DNA of 13,725 nt from Smittium culicis (lineage: Eukaryota; Kickxellomycota; Harpellomycetes; Harpellales; Legeriomycetaceae), in NCBI GenBank assembly GCA_001970855.1, contig LSSN01000843.1, forward strand, positions 1-13,725, read 5' to 3'. The position numbers and the translations under genes are program-made. The first letter of the stretch is position 1; each line of letters begins with the position of its first letter. Below are positions 6,783 to 13,725 of this stretch, one piece after another. A model generated the notes under the pieces. It saw only the letters and a program-made list of their open reading frames with translations, was not told the DNA's origin and did not search any database.

Positions 6783-9330
6783 AAGTTCAAAATCATCATC
6801 TTTGAGGCAAGGAGGTGTATCTAGTATATACTCGAAGAGCTATGACAAATCCTTACAAAACAACGATGAAGCTGAAAATTTACAACTGCCTCATAATGTC
6901 AGCAATAAAACCGAAAATACCGACCAGTCAGGAAATAAATACATTCACAAAAATTTTCCCTTTGAAACAGCTCCAATTTCTAGCTCGGGCTCTAATTTGG
7001 TATACCCTCAGTTCGGAAAAAGAGAAATTGGCCAAGTTTATCAACGAAAAATAGGTACTAATATGACTCATTCTACAAGCAAAGACTCCTCGAAAAGCGA
7101 TCAATACTCTCAGAATTTTGGAAAACGATCTACTTCTTTCTTAAACAGCTCCATATCAGCAAATAAGCAAAATTCTAAAATAGATAATAATTTGGTTACT
7201 ATTTCTAAATTCAATAAAACTCAAATAGACAACGATCAACTAGTATCCTTAGATGATTTAGGCACCATTAAACCTATTCTCGAGGATTCAAACAGAAACA
7301 GACTGTCTGATTTTTTCTTCAGCAGTTCTTCATATCTAAACTCCATTTCTTCATTTTCCTCTGCGTATAGATTTGTAGATTTAAAACCTTCGATCAGTTT
7401 AAACGATAAAGATTTATTCTTCATTGCTGAAACGCTTAAAGATTCACTTGCATCAGAACTCTCTACTATACATACAACACAGGACACCCTAATTAAAAAA
7501 AGTTTAGTTTTATCTAAAAACTTTGAAACTGCCCATTCAAACGTAATCAGAATGAACAACCAAGCACAAACTGAACTCGAAAAATTATCAACAATCAACA
7601 AAATAGGAAAGCAAGCTGAAAAAACTTATGAGTATATGCAAGAGATTTTTCATGACTTGGAAAGATTAGAGTCTCTACTACCCCCAGAAATGCAACTGAT
7701 GGAAGGAGATACCCAGTCCCAAAATAAGCACGCAAGACTAGTTGAGGCATTCTCAGTACGCAAGTACAACAATTCTGGAAGAAAAAAGCAGATAGAGCTT
7801 TTACACCACAATGTTATTGGAAAATGCGCAAACTATTTAAATGAAAAGTATAAAAATTTAGAAATGCACAACGAAACAAAAAACTCTTTCACCAATAATT
7901 TAAACACTTCGCCAAATTATGCAAAATTCAGTACCATTTCACACAGCAATTATCCTTCATACTATGAAAATAGACATCCATCTATAGGGTCAAGCTTTTT
8001 AGACATTGACGCAGATTCTTCCTTAGCTAGAAATATATATACCAACAATCTTATGTCCTTAAACTCTAACATTCCTAATAAATTAATTGATAAAGAAACC
8101 GTCCCTCTTGCAAGAAAAGAAAACTCGTCAAATGACTCTAATAAAAAATTCCAGCTAAAAATAAGCGAAAGTAGAGATTCGATTCAAGGATTTTTGCCTG
8201 CTTCTTCAAGTAATTTATCGATAACAAAGCCAAATATTATAGCCAGCGGTAGTACAAACTATCTGACACATATTAATAAATCCCATTCAAATAATGCTGA
8301 CTATCATTCAACTAGAACTAAAATAGATTCTCCCGACCTCTTGAATAAACATAAAAAAAATTTAAGCTTAAAAGTTAGTAGCTTAGATAACTTATTTTGT
8401 GAAGAAAAAGGTCCTTTAACCTCAGTTAGCCACAATACATCTGATGAAAGTCATATACCAACTAGCCCAGTTGCTTCAAATCTACATTTTAACGCCCCAA
8501 AAATCGATCTACACTCTGATAATCTTTATCCTCAAACATTCCCAAAATTACAAAATTTAGAAATCACACCAAACATTCCAGTTAGCTCAACTAATATTAC
8601 AAAAGATGAGCCTATTGAACCCGAATTATTAAAAAAGCATAGTTTTACCTTTAATTCTAAACCTGTGAACTCGCTGAGCGATGACACTAATAATTCTAAT
8701 CTAGCATCCTATGAAAGCCCACAAAGTATACCTGTCTCAAATTCAGAGATAAGTTTCAGTTTTAAGTCAGGAACTGGCTCTGTTCCTTCTTCTATTATGA
8801 CATCACCAAATAAATCAAATAGAATCAAAGCCAGAGTTGGTAGACCTGGATTAAATAATATTAAAAAAAATACCAAAACTGGAAAATATTCTCAACCCAT
8901 TGAGGTACAAAATACTGGAAAATTACAAGAATTCCCTTCCTTACAAGAGAATAATGAAATGCACGACTTTTCTCAAAATGAACGATATGACTCGAAGTAT
9001 TCTGTCGGAGCAACATTGTTATTAGAAAGCTTGCGTAAAATTAGTAAGAGCGATAAATTAAGCCCGGATCTTAGTATTTCGCCCAACACTTACTCTAATA
9101 TCTGTAACCGATATTCAACCAGACCAGTAAGCTTCAGTTTTTCCAGGGAAGATTTTAAAAACGAAATTCCAGAAAACATTTCGTACAGCAATCCACAATT
9201 ATCTAATGGCCAAAATCATGAATATACGGATAGAGAAGAGTTAAATAGGTCAAGATCCAATAGTAAATCATCTTATGTATCTTTTAATCATAACCAACCG
9301 CCTATTTTCTTACGCAAAACAACGCGATAA
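6772..9330 (+). CDS. BORCS5: BORCS5 (myrlysin)-like BORC subunit with a long disordered C-terminal extension
   Basis: Single exon, 852 aa, TAA stop. The start MGNKSSK fits the N-myristoylation pattern MGxxxSK, which supports this ATG and a membrane-anchored protein. Residues 1-150 are Ser/Asn/Lys-rich and probably unstructured. Residues about 155-312 look like the conserved BORCS5 region: SLDDLGTIKPIL resembles its IPTFQPLL segment, a long helical stretch (205-300) follows, and DLERLESLLPPEMQLMEG (295-312) resembles LLDRLNSMLPEGERLEPF. BORCS5 is the myristoylated subunit that anchors the eight-subunit BORC complex to lysosomes, where it recruits Arl8 for kinesin-dependent transport. Human BORCS5 is 196 aa; the remaining 540 residues here are a low-complexity Ser/Asn tail with SFTF/SFSF at 624-627, 661-664 and 787-790, and a basic end (FLRKTTR). 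I recognise no second domain. Identity rests on the myristoylation site and core pattern, not on an alignment search. Confidence 0.65.
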   Translation: MGNKSSKSSSLRQGGVSSIYSKSYDKSLQNNDEAENLQLPHNVSNKTENTDQSGNKYIHKNFPFETAPISSSGSNLVYPQFGKREIGQVYQRKIGTNMTHSTSKDSSKSDQYSQNFGKRSTSFLNSSISANKQNSKIDNNLVTISKFNKTQIDNDQLVSLDDLGTIKPILEDSNRNRLSDFFFSSSSYLNSISSFSSAYRFVDLKPSISLNDKDLFFIAETLKDSLASELSTIHTTQDTLIKKSLVLSKNFETAHSNVIRMNNQAQTELEKLSTINKIGKQAEKTYEYMQEIFHDLERLESLLPPEMQLMEGDTQSQNKHARLVEAFSVRKYNNSGRKKQIELLHHNVIGKCANYLNEKYKNLEMHNETKNSFTNNLNTSPNYAKFSTISHSNYPSYYENRHPSIGSSFLDIDADSSLARNIYTNNLMSLNSNIPNKLIDKETVPLARKENSSNDSNKKFQLKISESRDSIQGFLPASSSNLSITKPNIIASGSTNYLTHINKSHSNNADYHSTRTKIDSPDLLNKHKKNLSLKVSSLDNLFCEEKGPLTSVSHNTSDESHIPTSPVASNLHFNAPKIDLHSDNLYPQTFPKLQNLEITPNIPVSSTNITKDEPIEPELLKKHSFTFNSKPVNSLSDDTNNSNLASYESPQSIPVSNSEISFSFKSGTGSVPSSIMTSPNKSNRIKARVGRPGLNNIKKNTKTGKYSQPIEVQNTGKLQEFPSLQENNEMHDFSQNERYDSKYSVGATLLLESLRKISKSDKLSPDLSISPNTYSNICNRYSTRPVSFSFSREDFKNEIPENISYSNPQLSNGQNHEYTDREELNRSRSNSKSSYVSFNHNQPPIFLRKTTR

Positions 9331-9447
9331 GATCCACTATGTTCAGACTACTTTGGAAGATTAACCTTTATATAACTGGTATCTTTTATTCTAATGCTAT
9401 AACAAATTAATTCATGACGATTACGAAGTAACAATACTGACTTAAGA

Positions 9448-9453
9448 AATAAA
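9448..9453 (+). terminator. Candidate poly(A) signal for the BORCS5-like gene
   Basis: AATAAA about 118 bases after the stop codon on the same strand. Reasonable distance for a 3' UTR, but weak evidence in AT-rich DNA. Confidence 0.35.
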
Positions 9454-10203
9454 AAATATTCAAATGTATAAATTTCATAAAATTTGCATCTGATCAAGAT
9501 AGTATAACTGACCATTATTTGACACAACTTCTATTCCAATTATAGCTCGAGAAAACCTTTTTTAAAGTCTGATTAAATTACTTGAAACATCAAAATAGGC
9601 TAGCCCACCTTTGTTTTTGTAGCCGCAGTTACAACTTTATTATTATTATAGTTGAAATATATATTTTTTAGTAATAATAAAACTAACACGCTTATAATAC
9701 TCATTCTTATGGTAAAATGAAAAATTCTAATGCCGTGATAAACACCGATAAATATAAATATAATTATAATAGCGTATGTAGTATAAAATAAAACATAGTT
9801 AAGATTAGCCTTTACTGTACGATTTTAAAAATCACTTAATGTGATGGAATTCGATGCTGATTCAATAAATAAAATATAATAACAAAGCGGCGTTAAAGTA
9901 TAAATCCTATATAATTTATTAATTATAAGTACATATTTTCATCAAAAAAAAATTATGTTTTATTTTAAAAGTATTTATATATTATATATATTAAACAAGT
10001 AAACGGACGTGATGTAACTAATACTTGCTACTAATTAAAAAGGAGTGGCCAGGTAAAAAATTTCAATTTTTTTTAAAAGTGTTAATTTATTAGTTTATTT
10101 AGAGAAAAAGAAACAATGGCCTCGTGATTTTTTTTTTTTTATATGTATACGAAAATGGAGTTTGCAGCCAAACCAAAATCAAAAAAAAAAAAAGTACCAA
10201 GAC

Positions 10204-10221
10204 AATAAAAATAAAAATAAA
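10204..10221 (+). repeat. AATAAA hexamer tandem repeat
   Basis: Three tandem AATAAA units just beyond the 3' end of uL30m, next to an A-rich run. It looks like simple-sequence expansion; any role as a plus-strand poly(A) signal would be far (about 870 bases) from the nearest plus-strand gene. Confidence 0.65.
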
Positions 10222-10263
10222 AAGATCTATCTGAATCAACTTGAATCGCTGTTTTATCGTATT

Positions 10264-10269
10264 TTATTT
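10264..10269 (-). terminator. Candidate poly(A) signal for uL30m
   Basis: Minus-strand AATAAA only two bases past the stop codon, with further copies at 10094-10099 and 10086-10091. The more distant copies are better placed for a 3' UTR; which is used cannot be told. Confidence 0.25.
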
Positions 10270-10271
10270 GA

Positions 10272-10706
10272 TTATTTCGATATTGATTTTGGGACGGAAT
10301 TTTGGTTAAATCTCGATACGACATGGTACCCTAATGGCTGCTTAGTTCTGGTTAGAGTTTTTGAGTCAACAAGCTGTATACTGACGAGCTCCTTAATTCT
10401 CAAGATAATTCCTGCCATTTCGTTTGTTACTGGATGGAAAACAGTATTTCCAGTTCGTTTTAGTCCAATAGCAAGTGCATTCTTTCTGACAATAGGCTTT
10501 GTTCCTATAAGCGAGCGAATAAGCTTGATCTTGTACAGCTTGTCGCTCTTCAGAGTAGGCTCGTTGGCCTCATTTGATTTTGTATTTGAGCTGGCATGAT
10601 CTGATGAAGACGCGATTGAGGATGTGTTTCTTATTATTGCTGAACCGAAAACTGGCTTTGAGATTGCAGTCTTGTAAACATTTGAAAACATTCTAATCGC
10701 ACTCAT
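10272..10706 (-). CDS. MRPL33: Mitochondrial large-subunit ribosomal protein uL30m
   Basis: Single exon, 144 aa, TAA stop. Residues about 57-113 form a ribosomal L30 domain: LYKIKLIRSLIGTKP, then NALAIGLKRTGNTVFHP and EMAGIILRIKELVSIQ. These match the short L30 fold with its conserved LGL/IGLKR-x-G-x-T block. Residues 1-35 have Arg and Lys but no acidic residue and are rich in Ser/Ala, as expected of a mitochondrial targeting sequence; the next 20 residues are a Ser/Asn/Glu linker. Yeast Mrpl33 is 86 aa and human MRPL30 is 161 aa, so length is intermediate. A second ATG at codon 6 (10691) would also leave a usable presequence. The protein belongs to the central protuberance side of the mitoribosome large subunit near the 5S-equivalent region in bacterial ribosomes. 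Presence of a presequence argues against the cytosolic L7/uL30 paralogue. Confidence 0.9.
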   Translation of the reverse strand: MSAIRMFSNVYKTAISKPVFGSAIIRNTSSIASSSDHASSNTKSNEANEPTLKSDKLYKIKLIRSLIGTKPIVRKNALAIGLKRTGNTVFHPVTNEMAGIILRIKELVSIQLVDSKTLTRTKQPLGYHVVSRFNQNSVPKSISK

Positions 10707-11463
10707 TGTTATTTATCAAATGGAACTTTAATTGGTTTATGCGTCGAAACGGATTGATTTGCAGCTTGTGATATTTAACTTAAAATATAGGCGATCTATA
10801 AAAAAAAATTTTTTTATTAATGATTTTCGAGAGTAGTTTTGTCCAAGATATAATATATTGTATTATATGAATTGAAATATGTTGGTTTTTCTATACAGCT
10901 AAATATTTGAATTAATTAATCGTTAAACAGAAATCAGCGATGAAGAAAAAAAAAACAGAAATCAATACTTTTTAGACTATTTATCAAATTATTGATAGAA
11001 GGTTTGATTTGATTAGCTATAATAAGACTATTGGTTGATCAATGTCTATACTTTAGAATGGACGCAAATGTAGCATTGATTGGATAATTAATGGTATCTT
11101 TCTAATGACTATACTTTTTTTTTTATTTTCTAACGAAATTCAGCAAATGGTTGTTAGCCAATTTATAACCTAATACTAAATATAGAGCATTAAATGTGTT
11201 CAATATATATATTTTTTATATGAAAATTAAATATGGTACAGAAAATAAGAAAATTGGAGACTTAAAGTAAATGAAAATTAGAGTAAAACATATAATAATA
11301 TAATAGTAAACTTTATTTCAAGAATTGAACTATGAGATATGTAAAGGGACAAGAAACGGTGTAAGAAAGGCAAATCTTATCCTCTAATAAACTAGAGTCT
11401 CAAAAGTTTGTTAAGAAACGCAGCAAAGGAAACAAATAGTTTAGTGTGATACAGCTATAGTAA
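10707..11463. other. Intergenic region between the ARA2-like gene and uL30m
   Basis: About 757 bp, AT-rich. It should hold the 3' UTR of the aldo/keto reductase gene and the promoter of uL30m, both on the minus strand. I see no gene or clear regulatory motif other than the candidate poly(A) signal near 11312. Confidence 0.6.
11312..11317 (-). terminator. Candidate poly(A) signal for the ARA2-like gene
   Basis: Minus-strand AATAAA about 147 bases after the TAG stop. Suitable orientation and distance; hexamer alone is weak evidence. Confidence 0.35.
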
Positions 11464-12774
11464 CTATGCGTCTGCAGGAGGAGATTCCCAGGTGTAATCT
11501 TGGAAAGGCGCCATAATTTTTTTTACTTGCTCGAGGCAAGCGGCAATTTTGGGATTAAATTGATTGTTACCATCTCCATTAGATAGTTTCAAGGTGTTAG
11601 TTAGAGCACCAAGTGAGCTTAAAACTTGGTCTTTGCCTAGCATTCCAACTACGTAACCATCAGCATTATTATAATCATCGTGACTAGAAAAGGAAATATC
11701 AAATGCGTACGTCATGGCAACCTCAACTGGATCACAGTTATTAGCTGACATACATTCTATACAGCTCGTGACTGCTGATTTAAGCTCGCTGCTGGCAGGA
11801 TGCCATTCTGGCGGGCCTTGAGATCTAAGTAATCCCATTGATAGCGGTGATGCCATGAAAACATATTTGACGCCATAGCTTCTAAATTTAGGGATAATTG
11901 GAATAGCCTGCTGATTGTGCAGGTTTGCGTGGCAATAAGAAAGCACTTGGTCTAGTGGCTGACCCTTTTTATGCTGAATCTCGGCGATTTTTAAAAGGAT
12001 GTCAAGAGGATAACCTAACAAAATTAATAAGAAGAGATTTTGGATGAAATCTTGGTTTTACAAAGCAAGCGATGAAATAAAGTTTGTGTGAATTAGATCG
12101 ACTATCAAGCCGAAGATACTGATCAATATGAGTGAGGGTAATAAGAAATGAATCCTTTTTAAATGTATATTTGTTAATATAATTAAATGGTGATACCACT
12201 TATTCCAACGTTTTTGATTATCCCTTCTTGTTTCATTTTGAAAAGTTCAGGCAATGCGCAATCAGTAACTTGATCCAAATCAACAAATTCAACATCATGG
12301 CAATATACAAAATCCAAGTAACTAGTTTTGAGTTTTTCCAAGCTACTCATAACACTCATTCGAGTTCTTTTAGCGCTGTAGTCAAAGTCTTTTTTGAAGT
12401 ATCCATACCGCCCGATTTTTGTCGAGATATAGAAAGATTCTCTTGGGTGATCCTTGTAGATCTTTTCTAATGCTTGGCCAACAACTGACTCACTGTTTCC
12501 GTAGTATGGCGAAGTGTCGAGCCAGTTAATACCCTTAATTCAAATATGAAAAATTAGAAATTAATTCTAAAGTGGATATGTATAAGTAAAACCTCTCCGA
12601 TAATATTGTAATAGCGTCTTAATTATAACAATAGTATACATATAGCTAGAAGATAAATACATTTTCGAAGGCGGTCTTAATTGTATCAACTGGGGTATCA
12701 GAATCAAAAGAATCGTAGTTTCCGCCCAAAGGGCCGGCACCTAATCCAAGCTTAGAAAGGGTAATTTTACTCAT
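11464..12774 (-). CDS. ARA2: Aldo/keto reductase, D-arabinose dehydrogenase (Ara2) / L-galactose dehydrogenase type
   Basis: Minus strand, exons 12774-12661, 12533-12197 and 12014-11464, total 1002 bases, 333 aa with TAG stop. The enzyme class oxidises D-arabinose (fungi) or L-galactose (plants) at C1 with NAD+ to the 1,4-lactone, feeding D-erythroascorbate or ascorbate synthesis in the cytosol. The N-terminus LSKLGLGAGPLGGNY is characteristic. The aldo/keto reductase tetrad is intact: Asp44 and Tyr49 in WLDTSPYYG, Lys77 in STKIGRYG, His117 in DFVYCHDVEF. SPLSMGLL (206-213) and QGPPEWHPAS (216-225) are hallmarks of this subfamily rather than of general aldo/keto reductases. Length agrees with yeast Ara2 (335 aa). 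Start chosen because it places the GLGAGPLGG strand directly at the N-terminus. True substrate cannot be told from sequence. Confidence 0.92.
12015..12196 (-). other. Intron 2 of the ARA2-like gene
   Basis: Minus-strand GTATCA donor and TTGTTAG acceptor, 182 bp, phase 1. G joined to GT gives Gly and links KNVGIS to GYPLDILLKIAE. A 65-codon open frame covers the intron but is not coding. Confidence 0.88.
12534..12660 (-). other. Intron 1 of the ARA2-like gene
   Basis: Minus-strand GTATTT donor and AATTAAG acceptor, 127 bp, phase 0. It joins TIKTAFEN to GINWLDTSPYYG exactly as in the family. Confidence 0.88.
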
Positions 12775-13725
12775 TATTTTGATTTTAAAAGTATAAAGAA
12801 AAGTAAGAATAGTTACAAGCACTAAATTTTTTTTCAGCTAAAAAAGTAGCACCACATTTCAACATACATGAAAAACTTACAAAACAATAAGCCAAGCCCT
12901 TAATAACTATTCGTAATATATAACGCAATTAGTCTTGGCAATTATATAATGCTAATCCGACTAATAACGTTCTCAGGATTAGATAAATACGTAATTGGCA
13001 TACATTCAGATGTAAATGGCTGTATTTTAGTTTTGTAAAAGTCGATCCATCTATAGACCAATAATTAATTCGTTTTGTACGATGAGGGGAAGCATATTGA
13101 TGGTTCCGTATTATTGGATAAAACCAACCCGAAAATTAAAACCCCTTTAAAAATAAAGCAAATTCTATCCCCGTTCAAATTTTTGGAAAAAGGAGTGTGA
13201 ATCTGTTTTTAGTTTACAAAACTAAAACAAGTTTCATAAATTTAAAGTGTACATTTGATATATAGCTATAAATATAACTCTGGCTATAAATAAGTATTTT
13301 TTTTATCAACAGCTTAAAAATAGCACCTAAACATACATATATAAATAAGACACAATATAAATTTGAACTAAATGCTAAATTGAGACTTAAAATGAGTCAG
13401 TACTCAGCAAAGATATGTAAAACACGTTTTAAAAATAAACCAAATGGAACCAAGATATAACATGGTAAAAATATATATGGTTAAAATTAATAAATACTAG
13501 AACCTCAAATATGTATAAATACCATAGAATATCGAACTAAACAAGAGGTACATAAATCCTAACATATTCTTTTAAGAAAAATAAATTATTTACATCTTAA
13601 AAATATTTAAAATTAGTTTTATCACATTAAACAATAAAATGAATTAAAATCTCAAAACCAAAATCAAAATCAAAGCCATTTACTAGCCTAATAACTAGTA
13701 AAAAAAAACACTAAACTAACTTTAT
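12775..13725. other. AT-rich region upstream of the ARA2-like gene to window end
   Basis: About 950 bp holding the ARA2-like promoter. From about 13215 onward it is simple AT-rich sequence with many A runs, and nothing recognisable. The part at 12945-13208 carries an unusually open minus-strand frame, listed separately. Confidence 0.55.
12945..13208 (-). pseudogene. Nearly open minus-strand frame, unidentified (possible gene fragment)
   Basis: A single minus-strand frame runs 47 codons (13208-13068), meets one TAA (13065-13067), and continues 40 codons (13064-12945) before the next stop. It has no start codon at its 5' end. The translation looks protein-like, with pieces such as FSKNLNGDRICFIFKG, NNTEPSICFPSSYKTN, VYRWIDFYKTKIQPF and TYLSNPENVISRIS. 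The 13081-13200 part is locally less AT-rich, with several CCC runs. In DNA this AT-rich, stops are expected about every 12-15 codons, so such length is unexpected. It may be a decayed gene or transposon fragment, or an exon of a gene I cannot resolve. I recognise no family. Confidence 0.3.

Larger units (their letters stand above)
9331..10271. other. Convergent intergenic spacer
   Basis: About 940 bp of AT-rich sequence between the BORCS5-like gene and uL30m, with A/T homopolymers near 10128-10192 and a small AATAAA tandem at 10204-10221. No coding frame or RNA gene is recognisable. Confidence 0.6.

Noticed and set aside
7236..7601. Minus-strand open frame of 121 codons
   Set aside because: Antisense shadow within the BORCS5-like coding sequence, covering the core-domain region.
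8821..8880. RVGRPGL in the BORCS5-like tail as an AT-hook
   Set aside because: The AT-hook core is RGRP; here Val interrupts it, and it occurs only once in a protein predicted to be membrane-anchored.
10162..10599. Plus-strand open frame of 145 codons
   Set aside because: Antisense to uL30m, which has a clear ribosomal L30 domain; the plus-strand product begins in simple Asn/Lys repeats.
12002..12199. Minus-strand open frame of 65 codons
   Set aside because: It lies almost wholly in intron 2 of the ARA2-like gene and breaks the enzyme fold if read through.

Overview
This is an AT-rich nuclear segment of a eukaryote, most likely a fungus. It has short spliceosomal introns (87-207 bp) with GT-AG ends, long AT-rich intergenic stretches with homopolymer runs, and genes for nucleolar, mitochondrial-ribosome and endolysosomal proteins. 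Retention of a BORC subunit, absent from baker's yeast, alongside an Ara2-type sugar dehydrogenase suggests a fungus outside the budding yeasts, perhaps an early-diverging lineage. That placement is inference. The code looks standard; the five recognised genes end in TAA or TAG.

Layout: (1) 1-1847, plus strand, the 3' part of a five-exon WD40 gene resembling WDR53, cut by the left edge. (2) 2267-4226, minus strand, a three-exon UTP18 gene (567 aa, complete after splicing), convergent with gene 1. (3) 4227-6771, 2.5 kb without a recognisable intact gene, carrying a small TATAAG repeat, a possible decayed Tc1/mariner-type transposase and another possible decayed coding stretch. (4) 6772-9330, plus strand, a single-exon gene whose N-terminal third looks like the myristoylated BORC subunit BORCS5 (myrlysin), with a very long Ser/Asn-rich tail. 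(5) 9331-10271, AT-rich spacer. (6) 10272-10706, minus strand, mitochondrial ribosomal protein uL30m. (7) 11464-12774, minus strand, a three-exon aldo/keto reductase of the Ara2/L-galactose dehydrogenase type (333 aa, complete). (8) 12775-13725, AT-rich, with an unexplained nearly open minus-strand frame at about 12945-13208.

The genes are unrelated housekeeping functions (rRNA processing, possible ubiquitin-ligase adaptor, organelle positioning, mitochondrial translation, erythroascorbate-type antioxidant synthesis) and do not form a cluster or pathway. I see no CRISPR, operon, tRNA, rRNA or intact mobile element. The most interesting points are the oversized BORCS5-like protein with repeated SF[S/T]F motifs and an overlapping upstream ORF, the LFVLD exosome-recruitment motif in UTP18, the WDxR motif in the WDR53-like protein, and the decayed or unexplained coding stretches in the gaps.
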